Below the pieces are notes generated by a model. It was not told where the DNA came from. It saw only the letters and a list, made by a program, of their open reading frames with translations, and searched no databases. A stretch of DNA of 64,000 bases. Origin: Acorus gramineus. Taxonomy: Eukaryota > Streptophyta > Magnoliopsida > Acorales > Acoraceae. A program made the position numbers and the translations under genes. Where the stretch lies: contig CM060849.1 in NCBI GenBank assembly GCA_030737835.1, forward strand, positions 10,500,268-10,564,267, written 5' to 3'. Of this stretch, positions 11,999 through 23,740 are shown piece after piece. Each line of letters opens with the position of its first letter. The stretch's first letter is position 1.

Positions 11999-12437
11999 AG
12001 TGCTCAAATCCCAACTTCCGATTGTGAAGTCAAAATGAGTGTTCCCATTTCAATTTCAATATATTCTGATTTTTTTGGCATTAATCAATGAATTACATGA
12101 CACTTCTACGAATATTTAAAAAATGTCACATCTCTATCATATAAACTAATTAAAATTATTGAACACCTTATGCAATATTCAACCATTTCAAATGATTGCA
12201 AGAAACCTAAATCAATTGAATTATTAAATTAATCAAGTGTTAAGAGTGGCCGTCAGTGTCAATTGTCATGGGATAATCCAAGTCAAAGGGTTCATCTATG
12301 ATGGAGAGTAAGGAAATGATCAAATGAACCTAAGGTGGAAGTAGCTAAGCTGATCCTCACAAAGATCATGTTTATATTTATCTTAATTAGATTCTCACAT
12401 TCGTTCATTTTTCATCTAAAATCGTGGAGTTTATATA
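11999..12437. other. Intergenic DNA, nothing recognised
   Basis: AT-rich, with no gene or repeat recognised before the truncated Mutator-like element. Confidence 0.4.
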
Positions 12438-13132
12438 ATCGGGAAAAAAAATCGGTGTTTTATCTTTTCCCACCGATCCGGTCAGGTCGACCAGATTTGG
12501 TCGCCACTTTAGGTTTTGGACGACCGGATTTGGTCACCATTTTAGATTTTGGGCGACCGGACTTGGTCGCCATTTCAGGTTTCGGACGACCGAACTTGGT
12601 CGAACAGGATTTGTAATAAAGTTTATAATTTTTTTCTTGGAAACATAATCCCATGACGTATATCTTCCTTGAATCTTTCATACCACTCTAAGTCTGAGTT
12701 GTAATGTAAAGAGAATCAATTATTATTCTTAAATGTAGATTATAAGAACAATTCAAACGAAACTTAAAAATGATATATATTTGTCTAATAAGATATTTTT
12801 CTATAAAAATTTGAATTAATTGAAAGTATACCTACTTACATTTTTTTCGGCCCCTTAGCTGTTGTTTGGATAAAAGAATAAATGTAGTTATCTGTTTACA
12901 AAAAATAGGTAGATATAGTTTTGAACCCTGTTCGACCAATTACAGTCGCCCAAAGCCTGAAATTGCGACCAAGTCCGGTCGCCCAAAACCTGAAATGGCG
13001 ACCAAGTTCGGTCATCCAAAACCTGAAATGGCGACCAAGTTCGGTCGACCTGGATTGGTGGGAACAGCCAAACACCGTTTTTTTTTTTTTTGATTGGTGG
13101 GGTAAGAAAAACGCTTGGTGGGGATAGACGCG
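12438..13132. mobile_element. Mutator-like element with GGTCG repeats, copy A (left end truncated)
   Basis: Both ends carry inverted arrays of a roughly 38-bp unit of the form GGTCGCCATTTCAGGTTTTG plus GGCGACCG. The left array spans 12480-12606 and the right array 12930-13050. The right terminus ends TTGGTGGGGATAGACGCG; about 45 bp of the matching left terminus is missing. It is inverted relative to copy B at 35200-36032 and also matches copy C at 54347-55202. The short frames across the arrays arise from the repeat and are not genes. Confidence 0.75.
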
Positions 13133-13439
13133 AAAATTTATGGTTGATTGATATTGTTGAAACAAAGTGGAGGGACAAAAAATGATGAATAGGGTTCGGG
13201 TCGCACGATTTGTCTACTCTTCTTCTTCCGACGTGTATCACTTGGTTGCTGGCGATCTTTCTCCTCGAGCGTTGTTGAAACAGGGTGGGAGTGACATGCA
13301 AAAGACTTTTCGACGCTCAAGTCAGTCGATGTTGTGCAACGTATTTAAAAAATATTTCTTACCAGCCCTTAATAGGGAGAACTAGTTCCATATTTATAAT
13401 ACTTTAGTGGGTGTCCTAAAATGGATGGATGGGAAGAGA
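13133..13439. other. Non-repetitive segment of unknown nature
   Basis: A 72-codon plus-strand frame (13167-13385) with a serine-rich start is present, but no family is recognised and there is no supporting splice structure. It could be a worn gene fragment. Confidence 0.3.
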
Positions 13440-13800
13440 TTCATGATTTAGGTGATCAAACATATGTATATTTAGGGATTTGCATAATCAGTTATTGATT
13501 GTCCCTGGTTAAATATATATATTTTGTTTGGGATTCTATGGAATCAATTAATAATGTTTTCAAATTTAACATATATTGTTGGGACTTAGAAATCAATTAT
13601 TGATACTCTAAATATAAAATATACATTGTTAATATTGGAGAAATCAACCATTGATGGTCGATAATTATCTATATATTGTTGAGATTTGGGAGATCAATAA
13701 TTGATTGTCTCAAATCAAATATATATATTGTTGGAATTTGTAAAATCAATCAAGAATATTTTCAAATTTAATATATAATATGAGTTTTGTAGATCTTTGC
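13440..13800. repeat. Degenerate tandem repeat, period about 65 bp
   Basis: The pattern AATCA-ATTATTGAT, then TCAAATTTAA-type words, then ATATATTGTTGGGA recurs at least five times, drifting from copy to copy. It is an old AT-rich minisatellite without coding capacity. Confidence 0.6.
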
Positions 13801-14765
13801 ATTGATGATTCCAAAATCATATTTTGGGTTGAGATTTGATCCCAAATATGACTTGATATTTTTTTAGTTGTCGGATATGGAGGGTTTGACGGATCGGATC
13901 TACTTTTGGTGGACTATCCGGATCGTGGACCTGGAATAAATAACAAATGGTGGGGGGGCTAAAACAATATCAAACTATGTTGAATAGAAACATGAAATAA
14001 AGTCAATGCTCCAATACTTATCAATCTGCAAGAGAGATTGATACGTATTTAAAATTATCTAAAAAATCTAACATGTGGCTTTGCTCTCTCTGTTAAAGAC
14101 AGAAAATAATGGGAATCACACTTCAGATTGTATTTGTTACAGTTCTTACCTTGTACTCCTTTGCTATAGCCCTGCACCTATGTTTGATAAGTGACATACA
14201 TATTCTCACTGTCAATTTTTATTCAGGACTAACAAAAATTGATAAAAACCAGTGAGAGAAATTTCTCAAAAATCTGAAAGCATATGCATGTAACACTCAT
14301 ATTCTCCTCCCATCTCCCCTTTTGTACTATGTTAATCCCCACTTTCAACATGCATGTATGAAAGTGGATATTTTCTTCTAATATAAAAAGTAGAAAGAAT
14401 ACATTGATGAACTGAGCACTTATGAAAAGTTCTCTCCCGCGTTTTGCCACATTTTTTTATTTGGAATTCTCCAGATGCAACAGCAAAAACAACTCTTGGC
14501 AATCTTTATTTATTATATATATTTCATAAAATATATTCTACATATTATGTGCTCTTTCCCTAACCTGTATTTCTCTAATTCTCAGCCGCAAGTATACAAC
14601 TAAATACCAACCACCACTTGAAATTATGTATAACAAACTTCAATGAAATTGAATTATACATATATTTATATTGAGGGATCCACTAAATCCTATTATATAA
14701 TTGTAGAGGACTTCATATTATTTTATTATGGATTGAATTATTATGTGCATATATATTTTCTGTAA
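13801..14765. other. Intergenic DNA, nothing recognised
   Basis: No gene, RNA or repeat could be supported; the 73-codon minus frame near 14229-14450 looks like chance. Confidence 0.4.
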
Positions 14766-15261
14766 CTTGAAGAACACAATATAATTTCTGTAAATATTAT
14801 CTGTAAATGCATATTATGTCATGTAAAAATGATAACTTACAAAACGCTAGAGAAACATACATTAATGCAACATTAATATATATGTGGTTCTTATATTGTC
14901 ATGAAGTACACACTTGTTGGTGTTTGATTTATTTGAGTGTTTATTACATTTTGTGTTTCAAAAATTACAGAAAAGATATATGCACTTACAGGGGGAAACT
15001 CCGATTTTGTGGGGCTGGGGGAATTAAAGGGATGAGGGTAGAAAAAAATTAGGTGTTTGTTGCAGGGGTACAAATTAGTTAAAGACTCAAATAAATCAAA
15101 CACCAACAAGTGCGTACTTCATGACAATATAAGAACCACATATATATTAATGTTATGCATTAATGTATGTTTCTCTAGTGTTTTGTAAGTTATCATTTTT
15201 ACATGACATAATATGCATTTACAGATAATATTTACAGAAATTACATTTTGTGTTCTTCAAG
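14766..15261. repeat. Long near-perfect hairpin: two 180-bp inverted arms, 136-bp loop
   Basis: Arm 1 (14766-14943) and arm 2 (15080-15261) are reverse complements with only about five substitutions or 2-base gaps. The arms start with CTTGAAGAACACAA and end near TTGATTTATTTGAGT. The loop (14944-15079) is unrelated to the arms. A transcript across it would fold into a stem of about 180 pairs. No terminal motif or target duplication marks it as a known transposon, and neither arm encodes a recognisable protein. Confidence 0.85.
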
Positions 15262-15960
15262 ATAAAAGTATTAAATGAACTTTTATATGAGTCAAACAAG
15301 TTAATATCTAAAATAAGAATTTAAATATTTTTTTAAATACTAACCCCCGTATGGCTAGAGAAATAAACCCAGAATAAGGAAGGATACAGGAGAATAGTAA
15401 AAAAAAGCTATTTGTTTTGACAGAATAAACCCCGATAGTTATATCTAGATAAACTAGGATAAAGCATGATAACTATTCTAAGGAAATTGTGGAATTGCTT
15501 ATCAAGGCTTATCTATATCAATGGATAAAAATATCATTCTCTATAATTTTAAAAAAATTATCTCACTAACAGACTCACACATATTTCAAAAACTGTCACA
15601 TCTATCAAATCAATCATATATCTCTCACTATTCCCAGGGGGTATAATTGTCATTTAAAAAATCATAAACTCTTATTCATTCCTTATCAACCATTTATCAT
15701 CACTTTATCCAAGGTGAATTAAACAAAAAAAAAATCATTTTTACGTTTTTAATAAGAAATAAAAAAACAATCAAATAAAAAATTACTTATTCAGTCTGGA
15801 TTATTATCTATTTCAGTATAGCTATTGAAAACGAATAACCTAAGTCACACCACACAGGGTAAGAGATAACTTTTGAAGAAATTGAGAGAGCGTTAATAAT
15901 AGACGAAATCAATAATAATACAATAATAATAACATTATTTCTGAAACCGTCCAGACACAA
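15262..15960. other. Intergenic DNA, nothing certain
   Basis: AT-rich. The segment 15345-15490, with words such as CCCCGTATGGCTAGAG and AGATAAACTAGGATAAAG, may be a worn repeat, but no partner end was located. Confidence 0.35.
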
Positions 15961-16170
15961 GTGGTAGGTTCACACGTGTCAGCAACTCCAGACACCGCAC
16001 CAACCCCTCCCACCTTTTCCATCATGTCACCCTCCATCCCTCACAACCGTCCGATCGTAAACGAACGTCAAAGATTACATCGCGCAGTCAGTCCACGACG
16101 GCGTCCCCCTCCCCTCCTTTCTCCGCTATTTCTCCAACACCCATCATTTGTTCCTTTTAATTTAAGGGTG
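15961..16170 (+). promoter_or_regulatory. GC-rich patch with AC-type MYB motifs and a G-box, upstream of ADT
   Basis: GGTAGGT at 15963-15969 is the complement of the AC-I motif ACCTACC. ACCAACC (AC-II) lies at 15999-16005. A CACGTG G-box lies at 15973-15978. R2R3-MYB factors bind AC motifs in phenylpropanoid and lignin promoters, a logical match for a phenylalanine-synthesis gene. The patch is about 1.1 kb before the ADT start codon, so a link is inference. Confidence 0.4.
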
Positions 16171-16899
16171 GTTTATTTTTAAATTTCTATAAATCTCATA
16201 AAATTTAATAATCGATTTTTTATTTTTTTATATTTTAGTTTTAATTATCAGATTTTTAATTTTAATCACGGGAAGGAATCTATTATTAAATTATTTAAGT
16301 TTTTTTTTAGTTTCTGAAAGAGATAAAAAGGAACATATCTTTTAAATCTGAGGCTAAAATCAGAGTGTAAAAAAGTGAGGAATCGATCCCTAAATAGATA
16401 TGTTTACAGGAATTTAAAACTAAAAAATCCTTAATTTAAATAACAATATGATTGTTTTTATCTTTTATATTTTTTTAGTTATCCTAACTTTTTTAGCAGT
16501 TCAAAACACAAGGTCTCTTTCTTTGCTGTTTATGCATGTGTGTAGATTAATTAACAACGTATATAATATGATTAACTTTATTTAGTATGAATAATAATGT
16601 CAGGGATGATATATAATGTATAGGTGATGAAGGGATAAAATTCAGAATGTACATCTAAGACTGGTTTGGAAAAAGATAAATAGTTAAAAAAAAGAAGATA
16701 AGCATTAGAGTTATTTTTATCAAAAATAGAATGCAAGTTTTATGAAAAATAAAATCTAAATTAAAATACGAACAAATCTTCCTTATTTTATATAAAGAAA
16801 ATGAAAATATTTTCACTTACAAAATGGAGAGCTTTTTTATTATCATTATTACAAAGTTGAATAAAAAAAACAACAATTGAAAATTAATTTTTTCAAAAC
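16171..16899. other. AT-rich upstream DNA of ADT
   Basis: No gene or repeat recognised; low-complexity AT-rich sequence separates the distal GC-rich patch from the proximal promoter. Confidence 0.4.
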
Positions 16900-17109
16900 A
16901 ATACAAACACATAAAATATAAATAAAAAATAAAAATTTAATCCAATAAAGGGTAGGTGTGACATTGACCAAATGCATCCATCCTCCCCCACTCTGTATAT
17001 GATCCCAGCAATCCCCAATTCTTCGTTTCCCAGGTTTGAGACTTCCCAATCAGATTCTCAAATCAACAACCACCACTTCAACCCAAAAAAATAACCCCAA
17101 ATCGAAAAG
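16900..17109 (+). promoter_or_regulatory. Proximal promoter and leader of the arogenate dehydratase gene
   Basis: A TATA-like ATATAAATAAAA lies at about 16917-16928. CCAAT follows at 16942. GGTAGGT (complement of AC-I) lies at 16951-16957 and a W-box-like TTGACC at 16964-16969. The region 17050-17109 has the A- and C-rich look of a plant 5' leader. The transcription start is unknown. Confidence 0.45.
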
Positions 17110-19780
17110 ATGCAGTCGATCTCCTCCCCCACCAACCACCCCCTCAAAACCCTAATCAATCCCCACCACCATCACCGCCGCCGCCGCCCCTTCGTTTCCC
17201 ATCTCCGCCCCTCCACCGCCACCGACTTCTCCGGCGGCATCGGCCACTGCCGCGCCGACTGGCAGAGCTCCTGCGCCATCCTCTCCAGCAAGGTCCTCAA
17301 CAACTCCTCCTCCTCCGCCGCCTCCGATGCCGACGGCAACACCTCCGCCTCCGCCTCCGCCTCCGTCAACGGCCACCTCTCCCTGGACCTGGTCCCCGTC
17401 GCCGCCGACCAGCAGACCCACCTCCTCCCCAAACCCCTCACCATCGCCAACCTCTCCCCGGACCCGATGCACGGCTCCCTCCTCCGCGTCGCCTACCAAG
17501 GCGTCCCCGGCGCCTACAGCGAGGCCGCCGCCGGCAAGGCCTACCCGAAGTGCGAGGCCATCCCCTGCGACCAGTTCGAGGTGGCGTTCCAGGCGGTGGA
17601 GCTCTGGATCGCCGACCGCGCCGTCCTCCCCGTCGAGAACTCCCTCGGCGGGTCCATCCACCGCAACTACGACCTCCTCCTCCGCCACCGCCTCCACATC
17701 GTGGGCGAGGTCCAGCTCCCCGTCCACCACTGCCTGCTCGCGCTCCCCGGCGTGCGCAAGGAGCACCTCACGCGCGTCATCAGTCACCCGCAGGCGCTCG
17801 CGCAGTGCGAGCTCACGCTCACTAAGCTTGGACTCAACGTCGCGCGCGAGGCCGTTGATGATACCGCTGGCGCGGCAGAGTTCGTCGCTGCCAACGGGCT
17901 CCGCGACACCGCCGCCATCGCCTCCGCCCGCGCCGCCGAGCTCTACGGCATGCAGGTTTGAAAATTTCAATTTTTTAAAGTAATTTGTGTTGGCACATGC
18001 TGGTTGGGGCCCAAAATGCATTGTGCGGTCGCACATGTCGTATGTGCGGTCGCACATGGATACGGGTCTAAGGTAACTTATCATATGTTTCAGTAACTTA
18101 TCATATGTTTAATAAACTAATGAGTTTAAAAAACACTTCTAAAATGACCTTTCTAAGAATTATATTTTTGTTACATTTTTTTGAAGCTGTTGTCTATTGT
18201 TTCAAAAGCTACGACCGTGGTGGGTGTTCCGAAACTAATTTGGATTAAATTTAATCCTTGAAAAAACATAATACCTAAATATTGTTTAAGCTCGTTTTCC
18301 AACTCAGTCTAATTTGAAAAATTAATACTAATTGTCTCACTTTTTCACGTCTAACATTTTAGTTTTTTTTTTTTCTCTCATTTATCTCTGTTGTTATTAG
18401 GCCATTTTTAACTCTTACTCAAACATATATTCAAATTTCACTTAAAATTTGAATAAAAACTTGATTTGATATGATGTGCCTTTAACCATAAAAAGTTTTA
18501 CTCGAATCTTTTAAAAATTCGCATCTTCTTCTCATTATTTTCTATAAATATTTTTTAAAGTCATTTCCCCAAATATTTTTACTACTCAATTTTTTTTTTT
18601 AAATATTAAAATTATTATCATCCAAGTTTTTGAAAAAAAAAGTTAAAAATATTTTTTTTATTTAGAGTAAAAATAAAAAAAGTTAAAAAACAAAGATGAA
18701 GACTTAAGAAAGAAGGCCGATTTTTTTATTATTATTATTTTAAGAGATGGTAAAAATTTTGGGGATAGGAATGCATTTAATATAACTCAACTAAATATGG
18801 AGTTGAAGGGGAAAAAAAATGTCACATTGGAAGAAAATGCGGAGATAAAGGAAGAAAAAAAGATGTTAAAAATTTGGGTAAAGATTTAACTCTGCTTTTA
18901 TTTGAATAAATATTTGGATAAAGATTTGAGTAAAAACTTTGATTGAAAAGTAAAGTATATTGAGTAAAGTAAAGGTTTGGGTATATGATTGAAAATGCTC
19001 TTAATGATAAGATACATCTAAAATATAATTTAACCAATATAAATATATATATATATGTTAAATTTATTGAATATATGTCATCCATGAACTCTTTGACAGA
19101 AGCCCACATATTTTTTGGATCGAATCATCTAGTCTAACTTAATTTTGGAGATTGATTACAATTCATGTATTATTTTATACCAGTTAATTCTGACATACAA
19201 AATTTTTATTTATTTCAGCATTTTAAAAATCCATTTTGAGATTACTCCGACTAATTCTTATTTATTCTAAGCCTTATTTTCGAGCCAAACAAAACTGTGA
19301 GTCTTGATTTCTCAACGATATTGATAAGTAGTGTTGTGTTGGGTTCAGGTGCTGGCGGACGGGATACATGACGACTCATCGAACGTGACGCGTTTTGTGA
19401 TGCTGGCGCGGGAGCCGATCATACCGCGCACGGACAGGCCGTTCAAGACGAGCATAGTGTTCGCGCATGACAGGGAGGGGACGTCCGTGCTCTTCAAGGT
19501 CCTCTCCGCGTTCGCCTTCAGGGACATCAGCCTCACCAAGATCGAATCCAGGCCGCACCGCAACCATCCCATCAGAGTCGTCGATGACGCCAACGTCGGC
19601 ACCGCCAAGCACTTCGAGTACCTCTTCTACGTCGATTTTGAGGCCTCCATGGCCGAGGTCAGGGCGCAGAACGCACTGGCCGAGATACAGGAGTTCACTT
19701 CGTTCCTCAGAGTGCTCGGGAGCTACCCAATGGACATGACGCCTTGGTCTCCCTCCTCCTCTCAGTCTCGGTGCGACTGA
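17110..19780 (+). CDS. ADT: Arogenate dehydratase / prephenate dehydratase, plastidial, two exons
   Basis: Exon 1 is 17110-17955 and exon 2 is 19349-19780, joined in phase 0 (CAG|GTTTGA donor, TTCAG|GTGCTG acceptor); the protein is 425 residues. Residues 1 to about 110 are Ser/Thr-rich, basic and low in complexity, like a chloroplast transit peptide. The catalytic domain starts at [15 protein letters not shown], with [17 protein letters not shown] and the catalytic NVTRF motif just after the splice junction. The C-terminal ACT domain shows [19 protein letters not shown] and LGSYPMD. By family knowledge it converts arogenate (some members also prephenate) to phenylalanine (or phenylpyruvate) in the plastid, feeding protein and phenylpropanoid synthesis; the ACT domain gives feedback control by phenylalanine. 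Exon 1 is extremely rich in C-ending codons. Substrate preference cannot be read safely. Confidence 0.95.
17956..19348 (+). other. Intron of the arogenate dehydratase gene
   Basis: This 1.39-kb intron is AT-rich and non-coding, in sharp contrast to the GC-rich exons. Near 18025-18060 a GTGCGGTCGCACATG word is repeated, giving short palindromes. No complete transposon was delimited inside. Confidence 0.85.
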
Positions 19781-19985
19781 TTCTCTGAATCAAATGGATT
19801 TGTCAATTTGTGAAGAAGAGGGGGTTTATTATAAAAAAACTGCCCCCTTTTTTGTTTTTGTTTTTTGAAAAGAAAGATTTTATTTTATTGTTGTAATTGT
19901 TTGTTGTTTATTATAAGTGATGAAACTATCCGGACTTTACTGTAATTTTTATCACATTGAATTTTATTTTATTTTTGGGATTTTT

Positions 19986-20881
19986 GTTAAAATAGCCATA
20001 TTAAAAAATTGAGTGTAAATATATCCCTCAAAACTTTTAAGTCAGCCCCTCGGTGTCCTTCTAATCAATTTGTGGGGCATTTATTTCCACCCCCTTAGAT
20101 ACTCAATCCATTTAAAAAAAAAAATTAAAAATTTCATTTTTTATAGTGAGAAACCCACCCCGATCCCATTTTCCAAATCTCACTCGCCCTGAAGTACATC
20201 CATTGCGTCAATGGCCTGGTTGAAGGACACGGGGATGTAGTGGAGGTAGGTGTTGTTGCAGACGACGGAGGGTTTAGAGAGAGCGACAATCTTGAGGAGC
20301 TGGCGGTGGGAGACGATCTGCTGAAAGGGGATGAAGCTGAGGAAAGGGATGGCGGCGGAGCATAAGAGCATGTGTAGGGTGGTGAAGAAGATCGAGTAGC
20401 GGTAGAAGTAGATGGTGAGGAGGTACTTGTTGAGGAGGAGGACTCCGATATTGGAGATGTACCATGAGCTGATGAGTCGGGCCGTTGTTAGGGCTGGGGA
20501 CGGTATAGATGATGATGAAGAGAAAAGGACAATGAGGGAGATGAAAGAGGGCGAGATGGGTTACTTTTGAAGGGGCAGTTGGAAGGATGCCATTGACCAG
20601 ATTTGATGAGGCGGGGGTTGCTCATGCGACATGTGGTACCTCCGCCTCCGCTTCCGACACCGACGACGCCCTCCACCATGTTTGGATGTGGAGATGGTGA
20701 TAGGGGAGGGATAACGGGAGATTAATGGAGGAGAGGAGAAGAGATCTGATCGGAGGAGAAGGGGAAGGGTAGATTCATTCGTTAAAAAAATGGAATTTTT
20801 ATATTTTAGGGGGCGGGTTGAGTACTTGAAGGGGTGGAAATAAAGACCCCCATCAACTTTTGTCACAATGGTTATGTTAAC
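19986..20881. mobile_element. Pack-MULE-like element carrying a transporter gene fragment
   Basis: Left-end GTTAAAATAGCCAT (from 19986) is mirrored by a GTTAACATAACCAT complement ending at 20881. Further in, TTTATTTCCACCCCCTTAGA-type sequence on the left mirrors the right arm near 20815-20855. Between the arms lies a minus-strand fragment of a cellular gene. Capture of gene pieces between terminal inverted repeats is the Pack-MULE habit. No clean 9-bp duplication was found, so the superfamily is inferred. It starts about 200 bp past the ADT stop codon. Confidence 0.6.
20174..20679 (-). pseudogene. 5' fragment of a sugar-phosphate/phosphate translocator-like gene
   Basis: The minus strand begins with MVEG and soon reaches TTCRMSNPR, resembling the N terminus of the At1g12500-type members of the plant triose-phosphate/nucleotide-sugar translocator family. 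In another frame it continues LISSWYISNIGVLLLNKYLL, then FFTTLHMLLCSAAIPFL, RQLLKIVALS and YIPVSFNQAI, all hallmarks of the family's first membrane segments. At least one frameshift separates the two parts, and the sequence stops at about the fourth helix. It is therefore a broken copy carried by the surrounding element. The family assignment is from memory of its conserved motifs. Confidence 0.75.
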
Positions 20882-22699
20882 TTCAAAATGACCTATATAG
20901 CCATGTGACATTGTATGCTCTCTTATTTTATTCCAGGTAATTATGGTTGAATTATGATTTTAAAAAAAAATGTGACAGAGAAGTATGGTTGTACTGAAAT
21001 ATTTTCAAGGGTGTTGGTGCACTTGATTTTTTAAAAGAGGTGCTTGAATAAAATTAATTTTATTGGGAGTATATATACAAAAGAAAAAAAATAATTGTAT
21101 TTTTCTATGAATAATTGATATTGATTGGTTGTTGGTTGACATGGCAATGGGAGAGAAAGTGGAGAAGAACAAGGGGTAGGTGAGTGAGGAGGAAAGTATT
21201 TTATGGGTGATGTCTTTGTAATCAACCACTTTTATATTTTATTGTTATTATATATATACATAAATCAAAACATGTGACAATATCTGTGGACCAAATGGGT
21301 GGATGACGACGTGTGTTAAATGTATGATGCATTAAACTACATATAACATATATAAAGGTGAGGGAGAGAGAGGACCATATCTTAAATGGGGGAATTGAGA
21401 ACTATGGTTAATTAAGAAACAAACCCCACATTTATGTGAGGGGCATGCATGCACATATGTTCGACCACACCGATCCGAATTCGAATGCGGTTTCGATGCA
21501 CGGCGTAGGATCAGCTGTTTCAGGAGAAAAAAAACATGCAAAGATTCCTTTAATCTACCAATTTTTTATTTTTTATATTAGTTTTGATTTACATTTATCA
21601 TAGTTTTGATTGATAAAGAGTTTTGTTACACACAATTCTAGTATCATATGTTTAGATAGCGTTATATGATTATGTGGAGGGAAAATATCATGCTCATCCT
21701 AAACACATAATGTGTTCGCCCAAAACGAATTGACGAACTACTCAACCTGACCTGAAATACCATGACCGATACTTCTCGTCAACCTGATCCTTTGTCCGAG
21801 GAGAACAGCTCACAAAATCTGTCGAGGAGGAGGAGACAACTAGACTAGTGGCAGCCCGAGGAGGTTCAAGAGTAGACACACGGTTGAATCTCTCCAAAGT
21901 TGAATTGTTGAAGCATCTTTGGGGTTGACTGGTCAAACCCCGGTCTAGGCCTAAGCCTAGCCACAAATAGAAGGGGACCACTGCGACCCAATCATGGCTA
22001 GCTACAATAGGACCAGGACCACTCTGCCTAGCGTAGCTGGTGGGGCACGTCCTGAACCGGACAAACAGATTGTTACAAGCATGGTTGACACAAATGAATC
22101 GATGCCATGCATGTGGCTATGACATCATAACAAACTTCCAATGATCGTACCTCACAAAATCTTCTATGTCAGAAGATATTCGCCAAGACAGAACGACAGT
22201 TACGAGGGAATGCTTTGTTGTCTTCTCAGCCATAAAAGTAGACAAATGAGAAGGGGAGAGGGGATCGCAACTTTGGGTAACCCATTCTTCTTGTCCATAA
22301 AAACTACTTGACATTCTCCACTGGCTTGAGCGTTGGAGTCTCATTAGTCGGCACCACATCGGTGTCAAGGGATCCTTGGGTGCAAGTTCATTGAGAAGTT
22401 CTCGGATAGTCACCTAAAGGCGCAACTCTTGCGACCCATCACTTGTCAGATTTAAGGCGCAATAGTCCTCAACGAGGTTAGTTTCAGTGATGAGAATGTT
22501 GGGGGAGCTCCTCTGCATTCTCGTCGACTTCGTCTCTTTAATTATAGCATTCTTTCTTCTATCCTTGAAGATATCAAGTTCATTGGGCATATCATCTCTT
22601 GGAGTAATCGATAAAATAATTGCATTATGTGCAGATTGGATAGAACACTATGCAATTAAGAGTTTATTTTAGCCTATACACGTTCCTTGTAGAATTACT
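20882..22699. other. Intergenic DNA, no gene recognised
   Basis: Several short frames occur but none matches a family I know. The stretch 21720-22480 is less AT-rich and may be transposon-derived, without ends that I can place. Confidence 0.35.
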
Positions 22700-23419
22700 T
22701 CTTCCTGGAATATTTGATCATTCTCCATTGAAAGTCACATTTTCCCCATTGATTCCTTCTAGTCCTCATCCGTTTAAATACTGAGGCATGGGAATCTCAT
22801 CCATCATTCTTTGATTTAGTCCAGAAAGCATGACAAGTCCAATTCACAGGCAATCCCATGTTTAGGTTTGTGAAAAAATTATAACACTTGAACCAAGTTC
22901 TCAAAACCGGGAATAAGAAAGTATTCGGACAATTTCAGCACAACCTCCAGGAACGAAGGTGTGACATGGAAGAAACCCAATCTTCTCTACAACAGTTCCC
23001 AGGGGATTTGCATCTCATAGCCAAGGAAACAGAAGTCGGTATCTCACAACACTTTCTCAAGAGAAGCAATTTGCGCATCACAAGTCTTGTCAATTATGGC
23101 TAGCTGTGGGTGACTCTAATACAAAGTTTTTCTACAATGTCATCAAATCCAGATTAGCCACCAATTCAATTTGCAGGCTTCGTCAACCAGATGGTAGCCA
23201 TTGTTCCGATTCGGAGGCTACTAGACATCAAATTGTGTAGTTCTATAGTGATCTGCTTAATCGTGATGATTCCATGGATCAATCTCCAATTCTCCCTACT
23301 GCTTATGGTCAAGTCTCTGAGGTTGAAAACCCATCCCTACTATTGTGTCCAAGAGGATAAGCTTCAAGTGGTTGTTTTCCAAATGAAGGCGTCAAGCTCG
23401 TTTGACTGGATGGTTTCTT

Positions 23420-23740
23420 TGATGTTGTTCTTACAAAAAGAAAGCAGAGAAACAGAGAGCAAGCAAGATAGATAAAATATTTCTATCAAATATGGAGGAA
23501 CTTTATTTTTTTATATCAGCTTGTTTTTTAATCTCCACTACACGGATGGCTTCTTATAGCAATTACAAGGTAACCCTGAATAAGACTTTTAAACTGCCCA
23601 TACAAAGTTTATTCTTTCAATACATTAAATGCTATAAATGCAAAGTACATTCCAAGGTGATGTCTGATTTTTCCATAGAGAGATTTGATGATTCTTTATT
23701 CTCCACAGCAATGAATACAAATTGGTTTAATTTCCCAACA
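23420..23740 (-). repeat. 3' LTR of the Copia element
   Basis: In element orientation the LTR starts TGTTGGGAAATTAAACC and ends AACAACATCA, so it has TG and CA boundaries. It is 321 bp and matches 27493-27818 almost throughout. The purine-rich ACGGGAGGCAT just inside (23741-23751, minus) is the likely second-strand primer tract. Confidence 0.9.

Noticed and set aside
12866..13301. Overlapping frames on both strands repeating RPKPEMATKSG-like units
   Set aside because: They follow the GGTCG array of a Mutator-like element and would not code for a repeat protein.
17152..18084. 310-codon minus-strand open frame opposite ADT exon 1
   Set aside because: It is the GC-driven shadow of the dehydratase exon: Gly/Val/Glu-rich low complexity, no domain, and it runs into the intron.
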